Origin: CAZGMJ01 sp964526785
GTDB taxonomy: Bacteria > Planctomycetota > Phycisphaerae > Sedimentisphaerales > Anaerobacaceae
Direction of reading: 5' to 3'
NCBI GenBank assembly: GCA_964526785.1
Contig: CAZGMJ010000063.1
Span: 1-30,788, forward strand
Length of the DNA: 30,788 bases
Part shown: piece after piece, positions 22,626 to 30,788 of the stretch
Position numbering within the stretch: the first letter of the stretch is position 1
Layout: every line of letters starts with the position of its first letter
The notes under the pieces: generated by a model
Databases searched by the model: none
Seen by the model: the letters and a program-made list of their open reading frames with translations, nothing else
Told to the model about the DNA's origin: nothing
Position numbers and translations under genes: made by a program

Positions 22626-24062
22626 ATGACTTCGGATAAGAAAGACAAGTGTGGCGTGTTCGGCATCTTCGGCGACGAGGATGCGGTGCAGAAGACGTAT
22701 TTTGCGTTGCACAGCCTGCAACATCGCGGCCAGGAGTCGGCGGGTATCGCGTCGAGCGACGGCGAGTCCATTCAATGCTACACGGGGATGGGCACCGTTC
22801 GACGGGTGTTCCGCTCCGGCACGAGATTGCTGCAGAAGCTGCAGAACCCGGTCGCAATCGGGCACGTTCGGTATTCGACGGCCGGGGCGAACAAGTCGGC
22901 GAACTCCCAGCCGCTGCTGTGCGAGTATTCCCGCGGGCAGGTGGCGGTCGCCCACAACGGCAACCTGACCAATGCGGCGGTCCTGCGCGACGAGTACGAG
23001 GCCTACGGCAGCATATTCAAATCCACCAGCGATACCGAAATCATCATCCATCTGCTGGCCAAGCCCACGCACATCAGCAAGCCCGATCCGCTCGGGCACG
23101 TACTCAATCACCTCCGCGGCGCCTACAGTCTTGTCTTCTTGTTCGACGACTGTATCCAGGCGACGCGCGATCCGCACGGCATCAGGCCGTTGTGTATCGG
23201 GCGGACCGACGAAGGGGCGTATGTCGTGGCCAGCGAGGGCTGTGCGTTCGATGCGATCGGGGCGCAGTTCATTCGCGACGTCGAACCCGGGGAGATCGTG
23301 AGGCTGGACAAGGACGGACTGCACAGCCGGTATTTCGTGACGCCCGGGACAAGTACGCCGGCGCACTGCATTTTCGAGCACGTCTATTTCGCCAAACAGA
23401 ACAGCACCATCTTTGGCGAGAACGTGCACGAGTATCGAAAGAGAATAGGGCGGCGGCTGGCGCAGGAGTATCCGGTGGATGCGGATGTGGTGATTCCGGT
23501 GCCGGACTCGGGCACTTCGTCGGCTATTGGTTACGCCGAGCAGAGCGGGATTCCGTTCGATATGGGGCTGGTGCGGAGCCACTACGTGGGTCGGACGTTC
23601 ATCTCGCCGGGGCAGAAGCTGCGAGAGCTGGAGGTCAATCTCAAGCTGCAGGTGATCAAGGAGGTGGTTGCGGGCAAGCGCGTGGTGGTGGTGGACGATT
23701 CGATCGTTCGCGGGACGACCACGCGCGGCAAGATCATGGCCATTCGCGAGGCCGGGGCCCGGGAGATTCATATGCGGGTGAGTTGTCCTCCGATACGATT
23801 TCCCTGCTTCTACGGGGTCGATTTCCCGACCCGGGAGGAACTGCTGGCCAACAATCGCAACCTGGACGAGATACGGGATTTTCTCGGCGTGGACAGCATC
23901 GGATATCTGTCGCTGGAGGGCATGCTCGAGTGTGCGGCGTTCCCGACCGACCACTACTGTACGGCCTGCTGGAGCGGCGATTACCGGGAGCCCATCGACG
24001 TCAACGCGACGAAGATGGCGATGGAGCGGTACCAGATGCGGATGTTCGACGACGAGGAGTGA
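22626..24062 (+). CDS. purF: Amidophosphoribosyltransferase (PurF), iron-sulfur type
   Basis: This 478-residue enzyme catalyses the first step of purine synthesis, PRPP plus glutamine to phosphoribosylamine. The Ntn-type glutaminase nucleophile is the Cys in DKCGVFGIFG, after a short propeptide. The family's glutaminase segments follow (LQHRGQESAGIA, GHVRYSTAG, VAHNGNLTN), and the PRPP-binding loop VVVVDDSIVRGTT is intact. Cysteines in the contexts HCIFEHVYFA, FPCFYGVDFP and HYCTACWSGDY match the four 4Fe-4S ligands of the Bacillus-type enzyme, so it probably carries that oxygen-labile cluster. Alternative starts are GTG 22605 and ATG 22608; I preferred 22626 for its upstream GGAG and short propeptide. 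purM follows 61 bases downstream. Confidence 0.96.
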   Translation: MTSDKKDKCGVFGIFGDEDAVQKTYFALHSLQHRGQESAGIASSDGESIQCYTGMGTVRRVFRSGTRLLQKLQNPVAIGHVRYSTAGANKSANSQPLLCEYSRGQVAVAHNGNLTNAAVLRDEYEAYGSIFKSTSDTEIIIHLLAKPTHISKPDPLGHVLNHLRGAYSLVFLFDDCIQATRDPHGIRPLCIGRTDEGAYVVASEGCAFDAIGAQFIRDVEPGEIVRLDKDGLHSRYFVTPGTSTPAHCIFEHVYFAKQNSTIFGENVHEYRKRIGRRLAQEYPVDADVVIPVPDSGTSSAIGYAEQSGIPFDMGLVRSHYVGRTFISPGQKLRELEVNLKLQVIKEVVAGKRVVVVDDSIVRGTTTRGKIMAIREAGAREIHMRVSCPPIRFPCFYGVDFPTREELLANNRNLDEIRDFLGVDSIGYLSLEGMLECAAFPTDHYCTACWSGDYREPIDVNATKMAMERYQMRMFDDEE

Positions 24063-24123
24063 TCGTCGATTGTGTTTTCGCACTCGCCAGGGCGGGATGA
24101 ATCTGCTACGATAACGGCCGATT

Positions 24124-25191
24124 ATGGGCGATTACATAAGCTACGCACAATCCGGGGTGAATATCGACGCCAACGACGCGATGGTCGGACAGATTCAGAG
24201 CCGTCTGGCCAGCACGTTCGGGCCGCGGGTGATGGCGGCCGAGAACGGTTTTGCGGGGATGTTTCGGCTCGACTACGACGAGAAGCTCTTCAAGAAGAAC
24301 TACCGCAATCCGGTGCTGGTCGCGTGCACGGACGGCGTCGGCAGCAAGGTGCAGTTGGCCGCCAGGGCGAAGAAGTTCGACACCGTCGGCATCGATCTGG
24401 TGGCGATGAGTGTCAACGATATGCTGGTGCAGGGGGCCGAACCGCTGTTTTTCCTCGATTATCTGGCGGTGCATACGCTCGAACCGGCGTTCGTTGCCGA
24501 GTTGGTGGCCGGCGTGGCGAGCGGATGCAGGATGGCGGATTGCGCGTTGATCGGCGGCGAGACGGCGGAAATGCCCGACACGTACGGCGAGGGTGATTTC
24601 GATATGGCGGGATTTGCGGTCGGGGTCGTCGAGCGCAAGCGCATCATTACCGGGCGGAGCATACGCAAGGGGGACGTGGTGCTCGGGCTGGCGTCGAGCG
24701 GGCTGCACAGCAACGGCTACACGCTGGCGCGAAACATCTGCTTCAAGCAGCATAAGATGAAACTGAGCGATACGCCTGATGCGTTGGGCGGCGCTGCGGT
24801 GGGCCGGGTCCTGCTGGAGCCGACGCGGATTTACGTCAAGCCCGTGGTCAAGTTGCTGGCTCAGTATAAGGTCAAGCAGGTCGTCCACGGCATGGCGCAC
24901 ATCACGGGCGGCGGACTGGTGGGCAATATTCCGCGCGTGCTGCCGGCACATCTCGATGCCGTGCTGCACACGTCCAAATGGCCCAGGCCGGCGGTGTTCG
25001 ATTTCCTGCAGTCCGCCGGGCCGGTCGAGCAGCCGGAGATGTACCGCGTGTTCAATATGGGCATCGGCTTCGTATTGATCGTGGCCGAGGACTTCGCCAA
25101 TTCGATTACGTTCAAGCTGCAACGCTACGGCCAGGACGTGTACCGCATCGGCAGGATAACAAGCGGCAGCGGCAAAGTGGTGCTGAAGTGA
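24124..25191 (+). CDS. purM: Phosphoribosylformylglycinamidine cyclo-ligase (PurM)
   Basis: This 355-residue enzyme makes aminoimidazole ribotide from FGAM with ATP, the fifth step of purine synthesis. Recognisable segments in order are YAQSGVNIDANDAMV at the N-terminus, LVACTDGVGSKVQLA, GIDLVAMSVNDMLVQGAEPL, IGGETAEMPDTY, GLASSGLHSNGYTLA and GMAHITGGGLVGNIPRVLP. Length agrees with the family (about 345). The Shine-Dalgarno before ATG 24124 is weak, consistent with expression as the second gene after purF. The gene ends convergently with the DUF2061 gene, 31 bases away; no clear bidirectional terminator is visible, only GC-rich self-complementary sequence. Confidence 0.97.
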   Translation: MGDYISYAQSGVNIDANDAMVGQIQSRLASTFGPRVMAAENGFAGMFRLDYDEKLFKKNYRNPVLVACTDGVGSKVQLAARAKKFDTVGIDLVAMSVNDMLVQGAEPLFFLDYLAVHTLEPAFVAELVAGVASGCRMADCALIGGETAEMPDTYGEGDFDMAGFAVGVVERKRIITGRSIRKGDVVLGLASSGLHSNGYTLARNICFKQHKMKLSDTPDALGGAAVGRVLLEPTRIYVKPVVKLLAQYKVKQVVHGMAHITGGGLVGNIPRVLPAHLDAVLHTSKWPRPAVFDFLQSAGPVEQPEMYRVFNMGIGFVLIVAEDFANSITFKLQRYGQDVYRIGRITSGSGKVVLK

Positions 25192-25222
25192 GATGGCCGC
25201 GGCCCGCCGGCCTCTCGAACTC

Positions 25223-25654
25223 CTAATGGCCCGTTTCGACAGGGGATTCGCCATCCACGGTCTGACTGGTCGAGGCAACGGGTTGCGTGCCGGTTGTTTT
25301 GTCCCTGATTCGGGGACTCACCTCGATCAGCAAGAAGAAGATCACCGCGAGCGCCAGGGCCGTTCCCACCGACCATGCGAGCTTCTCTTTGCGTGACATC
25401 GGGCGCACCGGTTCGCTTTTGCCCCAGGCGATGCCGGCCCAGATGCGCTCGTAGATGTAGTACATGACCATGCGCGTCGAATGGTGGTATACGACGATGA
25501 GCGTCGCGATCAACGCGGCCGAACGCCGCGAAGGCGGAACGAGCAGCAATATGACATACGCTCCGATCCACGTCCAGACGATACCTACCAGCCTCCATAC
25601 CAGAGACTTGATCAGAGATCGGCGCCGGAGTTCTCGAACCGTTGGTTGTGTCAT
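25223..25654 (-). CDS. DUF2061 membrane protein
   Basis: This 143-residue protein matches DUF2061: RRRSLIKSLVWRLVGIVWTW at the start and YHHSTRMVMYYIYERIWAGI in the middle, with two hydrophobic helices before the latter. A third hydrophobic helix (about 93-112) and a Thr/Ser-rich tail extend beyond the basic domain, so it is longer than many family members. Function is unknown; family members are often found next to sulfate-assimilation genes, but none is present here. It follows the unidentified membrane protein by 47 bases on the same strand and may be co-transcribed. The gap holds a small GCCTG/CAGGC hairpin (25674-25687). Confidence 0.8.
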   Translation of the reverse strand: MTQPTVRELRRRSLIKSLVWRLVGIVWTWIGAYVILLLVPPSRRSAALIATLIVVYHHSTRMVMYYIYERIWAGIAWGKSEPVRPMSRKEKLAWSVGTALALAVIFFLLIEVSPRIRDKTTGTQPVASTSQTVDGESPVETGH

Positions 25655-25701
25655 TCTACATACTGCCCAAGTCGCCTGCAGACAGGCAACCGTTGTTGCC
25701 C

Positions 25702-26412
25702 TTATACTGATTCCGACCGTGCGTCCTCTGCGGGTCTTCCATGCCGCTTCTGTATGCCGGTCTTTGCGTCCGGCCGACAGAATGATGGCGCCTCGACTGC
25801 ACCACCTACGTCGTAGTTCTCGAAGAACGCTTCAATTGCTCCGACAAGTAAGATTATATACCCAAGCATTTCACCGAGTTCTTCGATCACCCGCTTGTAT
25901 TGCCGATCATAATCGTCACCCATGACCTCCTGGAGAAAGTCGCCATGCCCGACGAGTTGAGCGAATGGTATAGCCATCACGAATCCCGCCCAAAGCAACG
26001 AAAAGACTCGAGTTCCAACGAAGGTCGCCATTTCTTCAGCTATCGTGGAGCGACTTCGCCATGCGACCAGAAAACCGACAGCCAACAGCAACACTGCCGG
26101 AATGATCCAGCCCCCAAGAGGTATAATTCGGTCGAGGTTCGAATCCATTTCCCTTGTCGCGGCGAAAGCCGCTAAGAACGCGCACATGAGACAGATACGC
26201 GGATAGTAGCCGGTGTCGCTTCGAACCAGGAACAGCAGCGTAGTCATGGCGAGCAACACAAACTGGACCCATTCGACCGGTCCATTTTCAGAGAAGATCG
26301 TGACGTCACCGTGATGGATAAAGAAAGGCAGCGCTGCGGTAAGTGCGAAAATGCACACCGTAAACGCAAGAAATCGCAGCAGTATGTTCTGAATCCTGAG
26401 TTCCCTGTGCAT
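25702..26412 (-). CDS. Six-helix membrane protein of unknown family
   Basis: This 236-residue protein has about six predicted transmembrane helices (near 12-32, 46-62, 71-87, 97-115, 130-150 and 183-200) and a polar C-terminal tail of about 35 residues. Distinctive segments are FSENGPVEWVQFVLL, ATREMDSNLDR and VIEELGEMLGYIILLVGAIE; the acidic residues at helix borders look conserved in style, but I cannot name the family. The first ATG is at 26412; a TTG two codons earlier is also in frame. The sequence is slightly less GC-rich than its neighbours. It is not obviously coupled to the flavoprotein operon that ends 166 bases away. Confidence 0.7.
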   Translation of the reverse strand: MHRELRIQNILLRFLAFTVCIFALTAALPFFIHHGDVTIFSENGPVEWVQFVLLAMTTLLFLVRSDTGYYPRICLMCAFLAAFAATREMDSNLDRIIPLGGWIIPAVLLLAVGFLVAWRSRSTIAEEMATFVGTRVFSLLWAGFVMAIPFAQLVGHGDFLQEVMGDDYDRQYKRVIEELGEMLGYIILLVGAIEAFFENYDVGGAVEAPSFCRPDAKTGIQKRHGRPAEDARSESV

Positions 26413-26577
26413 AATCAACGTTTGAAGGCAAGAGCGAGATCGGACTATCTATACACGATATCAACCGCCTGTTCTCGCGTCCATTGTAAAGCAGACGGAT
26501 CCATCCTCTGGTTGGTCAGCGCACGAGGGATGGAAGCATGGTTCGCGGGCAAAAAGCCACATAGTCCTTTAGCCTGC

Positions 26578-26952
26578 CTAACCGCCGACAAGCGGACGGA
26601 TGCGAACGATTCGAAAGTACACCAGATGCTTTTGTTTCGGCTCGCTGGTCTCTGTGCCGTGCTCGCAACGCCGCAGCGAGTCGATCAGTTCCTTATCGTC
26701 GGATTCTTTGGTCTTCTCGAGATAGATGCGCTTGCCCGCGTAGCCTTCCCCCTTTTCCACAAACAGATACGCCGCGTTCGGATTGGCCTGCACGTTGTGA
26801 TAGCTCAGGCGTTCGTTCATGATGAAGGCGACGTGCGTTTCATCGACGAAGTGCGGCCGGGCATAGAGCGCCAGATCCACCTGTCCCTCGGCGTCCGAGG
26901 TTCCCAGCACGCCCGTTCCCTTCGTGTTCTCGAAGTAATCTGCAAGACTCAT
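26578..26952 (-). CDS. Pyridoxamine 5'-phosphate oxidase-like flavoprotein
   Basis: This 124-residue protein has the split-barrel PPOX signature: GVLGTSDAEGQVDLALYARP, then VAFIMNERLSYHNVQANPNAAYLF, followed by GKRIYLEKTKE. Such proteins bind FMN or F420 and include general-stress proteins and small oxidoreductases; it is too short and too divergent to be PdxH. AAGGA lies about six bases upstream of the ATG. It starts ten bases after the stop of the TIGR01777 gene and is the last gene of the photolyase operon, so a flavin-dependent stress role is plausible but inferred. Confidence 0.85.
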   Translation of the reverse strand: MSLADYFENTKGTGVLGTSDAEGQVDLALYARPHFVDETHVAFIMNERLSYHNVQANPNAAYLFVEKGEGYAGKRIYLEKTKESDDKELIDSLRRCEHGTETSEPKQKHLVYFRIVRIRPLVGG

Positions 26953-26962
26953 AGCATTCCTT

Positions 26963-27889
26963 TCATTCGTAAATGTCCGTCAGTGCACTGTTCAAATCGG
27001 GATGTGCGAACGTGAAGCCGGCATCCTTCAGCCGGGCGGACACTACCCGCTGGCTGGCCAGCAGCACTTCTTCGCCCATTTCGCCCAGGGCGGTACGTAT
27101 AACAAAACCTGGCACACGGGTCCAGGCCGGCTTGTCGAGAGCCCGCCCCAGCGTTTTGGCGAAGTCCTTTGCAGTAGCCGGCTGTGGGGCTGTCAGATTG
27201 AACGGGCCGCTGAGCTGGTTGTTGTCCAGGAGCAACTCGATGGCGGCGACTTCGTCGGCCAGGCTGATCCACGAGAGCCATTGGTCCGGAGCACCGGCAT
27301 ATCCGCCCATATAGAAACGAAACGGGGCGGCGAATCGCGGAAGCGCTCCGCCGTCTTTGCCCAGTACAACGCCGGTACGGATGACGGCCAGTCGCGGGCC
27401 GAGCTTTTCGATCCCGGCGGCCTCGGCTTCCACCTGTCGGCACACATCGGCCAGGAATCCCTGTCCGGCCGGGGCCTGTTCGTCAAGCATCCTGTCGCCC
27501 TGCGAACCGTAATATCCGATTGCGGAAGCTTGAATGACGACTGCGGGCTTGTCACGTGCGGCCTCGATTGCCTCGGTGACCGCTTTGATAGAGTTCAGCC
27601 GGCTCCTGAGGATCGAACGCTTGACCGATTCGCTCCAGCGGCCCGAGGCGATGTTCTGCCCCGCCAGATTGACAATCGCAAAGGCCCCGTCGGCCTCGCT
27701 TGCCCAGTCGCCGGCAGTCTGTGCGTCCCATTCTACGGCGCGGGCCCGGTCCCCCAGTGTGTTGCCGGCTTTTTCCGCACTGCGAGAAAGAGCCACCACG
27801 TCATATCGGCCGGCCAGTCTCTTCACCAGTGCCTGGCCGATGAAGCCTGTGGCTCCGGTAACGAGCACGCGTTTGTTCGTATCAGCCAT
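26963..27889 (-). CDS. TIGR01777-family NAD(P)-binding epimerase-like protein
   Basis: This 308-residue protein is an extended short-chain dehydrogenase. The nucleotide-binding motif GATGFIGQALVKRL is at the N-terminus; NLAGQNIASGRWSESVKRSI and SAIGYYGSQGDRMLDE are hallmarks of the TIGR01777/YfcH branch; the C-terminal DUF1731-like segment ends with VSARLKDAGFTFAHPDL. YfcH-type proteins have no firmly established substrate. I chose ATG 27889, whose codons overlap the photolyase stop by eight bases; this indicates translational coupling. Cytoplasmic. Confidence 0.92.
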   Translation of the reverse strand: MADTNKRVLVTGATGFIGQALVKRLAGRYDVVALSRSAEKAGNTLGDRARAVEWDAQTAGDWASEADGAFAIVNLAGQNIASGRWSESVKRSILRSRLNSIKAVTEAIEAARDKPAVVIQASAIGYYGSQGDRMLDEQAPAGQGFLADVCRQVEAEAAGIEKLGPRLAVIRTGVVLGKDGGALPRFAAPFRFYMGGYAGAPDQWLSWISLADEVAAIELLLDNNQLSGPFNLTAPQPATAKDFAKTLGRALDKPAWTRVPGFVIRTALGEMGEEVLLASQRVVSARLKDAGFTFAHPDLNSALTDIYE

Positions 27890-29243
27890 CCTGCGCCAGT
27901 CCTTCCACCTGCTCGACATACCTGTCGATGCTGAATTTGCGTTTGAGGCCCGAATCGTTCATGTAGCGTACTTTCCCGAAGACGTCCCGCTCGGTCCAGG
28001 CGCGGTCATGCTTGCCGAAGCACCATGCCACCCCTGCGAAGCCGTTGGGATCCCGACCGTCCAGTTCGTACTTGTTGTTGAGATACAGCGCGATCCTGAA
28101 GGCCTCCTGCGGACTGCGACTCCATTCCAATATCTTCTTGCCCCAGTACATGCGCATATAGTTGTGCATCTTGCCCGCGACGACCATTTGCTTCTGCGCC
28201 GCGTTCCAGTACGGATCCTGCGTTTCGGCCGCCTCCAGTTCTTTGGTCGAGTAGAGAGCGTGCCTCTTGTCCCTGCGATGGAAATCCAGCGTTCGCTGCG
28301 CCCACGGCGGCAGGCATTTGTAGCTGTCGTAATGCGGATTGTAGAACGTGAAATTGTGGCTCAGTTCCCTGCGAACGATGAGCTGCTCGATGTACTCATC
28401 CTTGCCGGGGCCGCCTTTGTTGATGACCTTCAGCGCGATATAGAGAGGCGATATCTGGCCGAAGTGCAGGTATGGGCTCATGTGCGAAATGCAGTCTTCG
28501 GTCGGATCGTTGCCTTTCTCCGCGTAGCAATGCAGCTTGTGGGCGAGAAAGCCGTCGAAAAGACGCTCGGCGCGGCGCGTTCCACCTTCGAAGGTATCGA
28601 CCGGCTTGACGCTCGCATCCACATTAAGCGAGGCCACGATTTCATTCACGTTGTCGATCGCGAGGCCGTCGAGTTGAATATTCATGGAGGAATGCTTTGG
28701 CTTCGAGCGCCTCAGTTGCTTGAGATACGGTTTGAGTTTTCTGGTTATCCTCGGCCGAAACGTTCCGGCCGAGAACTCCTCCTTCGCCGATGCCTCCTGC
28801 ACGGGTACGATCAGATTCGTTTCGACTTCGAACATCGGGCATTCAACGTCCATCGCCACATCGTTTCGCCATTTGCGCGGCGCGCGCAACTGGCTGGCGT
28901 CCACGACCAGCAACGATGCGTCTTTGGACAGTTCCATGATGCAATCGGCCGGCCTGCCCTTTCGGACGATCAATCGGATCTTCCGTTCGGCCAGAGCGTC
29001 GCGCACCTGCCGCAGCCCCTGCAGCATGAAATGGTAATGGCGGGCGTTGGCGTCCGGATAGTCATCGAGCAGGCAGAAGGCGGCCAGTACCGGCTTGCCC
29101 AGTTCGTTGGCCCTGCGCACCGCATATTCGAGCGCATGGTTGTACCGCTCCCGCTGGGCCGCCTGCATCCAGTACAGGACATATGCGCCCTTCTGTCGCA
29201 CAGGTTCATCGTTCAGCCGTTCTATACGCTGGTCCTGTATCAT
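27882..29243 (-). CDS. phr: Class II deoxyribodipyrimidine photolyase
   Basis: This 453-residue flavoprotein repairs cyclobutane pyrimidine dimers with blue light. N-terminal class II features include RQKGAYVLYWMQAAQRERYN and LLDDYPDANARHYHFMLQGL; the C-terminal FAD domain has SPYLHFGQISPLYIALKV, RRELSHNFTFYNPHYDSY, WNAAQKQMVVAGKMHNYMRM, YLNNKYELDGRDPNGFAG and GKVRYMNDSGLKRKF, all typical of class II. The frame stays open for about 480 codons upstream, but that extension is His/Arg/Gln-rich antisense of the plus-strand membrane gene; ATG 29243 begins the homology and sits about 48 bases after a predicted transcription start. It leads the operon with the TIGR01777 and PPOX genes. Confidence 0.95.
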   Translation of the reverse strand: MIQDQRIERLNDEPVRQKGAYVLYWMQAAQRERYNHALEYAVRRANELGKPVLAAFCLLDDYPDANARHYHFMLQGLRQVRDALAERKIRLIVRKGRPADCIMELSKDASLLVVDASQLRAPRKWRNDVAMDVECPMFEVETNLIVPVQEASAKEEFSAGTFRPRITRKLKPYLKQLRRSKPKHSSMNIQLDGLAIDNVNEIVASLNVDASVKPVDTFEGGTRRAERLFDGFLAHKLHCYAEKGNDPTEDCISHMSPYLHFGQISPLYIALKVINKGGPGKDEYIEQLIVRRELSHNFTFYNPHYDSYKCLPPWAQRTLDFHRRDKRHALYSTKELEAAETQDPYWNAAQKQMVVAGKMHNYMRMYWGKKILEWSRSPQEAFRIALYLNNKYELDGRDPNGFAGVAWCFGKHDRAWTERDVFGKVRYMNDSGLKRKFSIDRYVEQVEGLAQDG

Positions 29244-29564
29244 GTCGTGCCCCGAGGACCGATTGTTGTTGGCTTCGAAAAAGTCGTACAAGTGTAGCTT
29301 ATACCGCGCAAAAGCCGGCAATGCCAACAGTATGCCGAACAGGCCAGATGGTGCAGCACAATCGCCCGTTCCGTTCAGGCGAGCCTCCGTCGCCTTCAGT
29401 GCATTTGGCGCTGGCAATCCGTGCTTCGGTGCAATACCATTATGCGCGTTCTGCGCCGGATCGATCGTATGGTTTTGCGCGTCGGTCTGGTGCGGTTTGC
29501 CGGTAAAACACGGATGGCTGGGGACTAATGACCAGAGCAGAACGAACAGACGGAGGCCTCGTCG
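29244..29564. other. Divergent intergenic region
   Basis: This 321-base stretch lies between the photolyase and the divergently transcribed membrane protein gene. It holds the photolyase promoter (29298-29327) and, at its right end, the GGAGG ribosome binding site of the plus-strand gene. I found no clear plus-strand promoter, tRNA or repeat. Confidence 0.5.
29298..29327 (-). promoter_or_regulatory. Sigma70-type promoter of the photolyase operon
   Basis: On the minus strand TTGGCA (29327-29322) and TATAAG (29303-29298), each 5 of 6, are separated by 18 bases. The predicted start near 29291 supports the short photolyase start at 29243. Confidence 0.6.
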
Positions 29565-30617
29565 ATGGCGGGGCGTAGCCGGAAGAAGAAATCTTCGAAA
29601 TCCGCGCAGTGGCGATTTGCGCGGGTCGGTACGAGTTGCTGCGTGTATCTTGCGCTGGCTGTCTATCTCTTTCAACCGCACTTTCGAGCGGTCCGGGACA
29701 CCGACAACCTGATCGTCGTCAACATGGCGCTGGCGGCCATAGGCTGCTACATGCTGACCCGCCGTTGGGTCTCGTCCTTCCCCGCCTCGCTTGTGGCGGG
29801 CGGCGTCTATGGCTTCGGCCCTTACATGCTCGGTCTCGCCCGGTATCATCCCTCGGCGGGCCTGCTGGCGGCGACGATACCATGGCTCTTCTGCCCGGCC
29901 GCGTTCTGTTTCAAACACAGATTCAAATGGCTCCGCTGGCCCCTGGCCCTGCTGCCGTTGGCGGCAATCGTGGCGTTCTTTCAGATCTCCTCCCACCTGC
30001 ACTTCTTTGCGGCGCCCAGTCAAACAGCCTTGCGCAGCAAAGACCTGATCGGCCTGCTCGCACCGCTGGTTGCGGCCAAACTGCGCTCGACACATATTCT
30101 GCTGGGTTTCTATCACGTCCCGGTCGGCGTGCTTCTGATCGGCCTGGCGATGAGTTGTGCGGCGCGTCGCTTTGCGGCCTTTACGATCCCCGTTGCCGCT
30201 GTAATCCTGGGCGTATCGGTACCGGTGCTGGAGGTCAGTCCTATAATGTGGTTCGCGATTCCCTCGGTTGTCTGTGCGGTGCTCGTTGCGGTAGGTCTGC
30301 AGGGATTCATGGTGGCGGGAACGGGCGACAGGAAGTGGCTGATTCTGGCGATGACGGTCATGGCCGGACTGTCTATCGCGTCGCTCCTGCTGGCGACGAA
30401 GTACTTCCAGGTGTTCCTGGGACTCGCGGCCGGATATGCGAGGCTCTTCCTGCTGGCGGGCAAGATATATGCACTCGGTGCGGTGGTCATGGCGATCATA
30501 TTCGTGATGGCCCGGTTGAAACTCCGTGCCGGCTGGCTTCGGCGATGTCTTCTCCTGGCCGTCGCTGCGATAGACATCTTCGTCGGCGCCACTTACATCA
30601 TCGACAGAATCCTCTGA
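29565..30617 (+). CDS. Polytopic membrane protein of unknown function
   Basis: This 350-residue protein begins with a lysine-rich stretch (MAGRSRKKKSSK) and then has about eight to ten hydrophobic helices (YLALAVYLFQP, NMALAAIGCYMLTRRW, ASLVAGGVYGFGPYML, LALLPLAAIVAFF and others). RDTDNLIVVNMALAAIGCYM and GGVYGFGPYMLGLARYHPS resemble the N-terminal half of YfhO/GT-C-like membrane glycosyltransferases, but the catalytic luminal loop of that group is not evident, so this is only a likeness. GGAGG lies eight bases upstream of the ATG. The minus strand is also open across most of this gene; the hydrophobic, well-formed plus-strand product is the believable one. Confidence 0.75.
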   Translation: MAGRSRKKKSSKSAQWRFARVGTSCCVYLALAVYLFQPHFRAVRDTDNLIVVNMALAAIGCYMLTRRWVSSFPASLVAGGVYGFGPYMLGLARYHPSAGLLAATIPWLFCPAAFCFKHRFKWLRWPLALLPLAAIVAFFQISSHLHFFAAPSQTALRSKDLIGLLAPLVAAKLRSTHILLGFYHVPVGVLLIGLAMSCAARRFAAFTIPVAAVILGVSVPVLEVSPIMWFAIPSVVCAVLVAVGLQGFMVAGTGDRKWLILAMTVMAGLSIASLLLATKYFQVFLGLAAGYARLFLLAGKIYALGAVVMAIIFVMARLKLRAGWLRRCLLLAVAAIDIFVGATYIIDRIL

Positions 30618-30730
30618 TCCACCTGTGCGGTTCCGCCTCAGTTGCAGTAAGCTGGGAAAGAGCTTGCCAAATGGGGGCAATTCTGGTAGTGTTTACTTGT
30701 GTTGAAGGGCAGGCGACAAAGCACCTTCAT

Positions 30731-30758
30731 ATCATTTGCACGTTATCATATTGCACGT
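30731..30758. repeat. Short imperfect tandem repeat at the right edge
   Basis: ATCATTTGCACGTT is followed directly by ATCATATTGCACGT, so TTGCACGT occurs at 30736-30743 and 30751-30758 with 15-base spacing. It lies in an AT-richer stretch that may be the promoter region of a gene beyond the window; it could be a pair of binding sites. Confidence 0.4.
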
Positions 30759-30788
30759 CCATATTCATATCTGCCTGCCTGAAGAGTC

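Noticed and set aside
22155..24083. A 642-codon minus-strand open frame
   Set aside because: It is antisense to the thioesterase and purF, both of which are unmistakable on the plus strand.
25191..25222. Bidirectional terminator between purM and the DUF2061 gene
   Set aside because: The GC-rich self-complementary sequence has no T-tract on either strand, so a terminator is not supported.
29244..30680. A 480-codon N-terminal extension of the photolyase frame on the minus strand
   Set aside because: The predicted residues are His/Arg/Gln/Asp-rich and have no domain. The stretch is mostly the antisense of a well-formed hydrophobic plus-strand gene, and a promoter lies just before ATG 29243.

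Overview
The window most resembles a planctomycete, probably class Phycisphaerae. Supporting traits are a 1,431-residue secreted protein with LamG domains and dockerin-like 'DLNDDG..N..DL' motifs, a Tat-exported sulfatase with C-terminal HEAT-like repeats, a DUF5060 glycosidase-like protein, a URO-D-superfamily gene inside a glycan operon, and high GC. This is inferred from protein style; no rRNA or other marker gene is present.

Layout. (A) 251-3125, minus strand: a small lipoprotein and a DUF5060/TIM-barrel glycosidase-like protein share a good promoter. (B) 3268-5579, plus strand: a 75-residue membrane protein, an 820-base stretch without a convincing gene, then a DUF4056 lipoprotein. The gap holds a near-consensus promoter and an intrinsic terminator about 330 bases apart, a candidate non-coding RNA or attenuated leader. 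(C) 5799-10476: a promoter, a structured leader with a 19-bp terminator hairpin, and the LamG/dockerin-like surface protein. (D) 10613-17480: a compact glycan operon of URO-D/MtaA-like protein, GH2 glycosidase, sulfatase and sugar-porter MFS. (E) 17629-21943: a four-gene module in which every junction overlaps: KaiC-like double ATPase, KaiB-like protein, PAS/HisKA_3 histidine kinase, and an exported GH-A-like TIM-barrel lipoprotein. (F) 22066-25191: a YbgC/FadM-like thioesterase, then purF and purM. (G) 25223-29243, minus strand: a DUF2061 protein, an unidentified membrane protein, and an operon of class II photolyase, TIGR01777 sugar-epimerase-like protein and PPOX-family flavoprotein. (H) 29565-30617, plus strand: a polytopic membrane protein of unknown function.

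How the genes fit together. The secreted enzymes of A, C and D suit degradation of a sulfated, possibly methylated polysaccharide. GH2 and sulfatase act outside the cytoplasm, the MFS imports sugars, and the cytoplasmic URO-D-like protein carries residues that look like a zinc methyltransferase site. The Kai module (E) is the most unusual region: clock-type ATPase and KaiB homologs are tied translationally to a histidine kinase and, unexpectedly, to an exported glycosidase-like lipoprotein. The plus strand is G-rich on the left and C-rich on the right in sampled lines, independent of gene orientation, which may reflect replication polarity.

Many long open frames lie antisense to real genes because of the high GC and were discarded.
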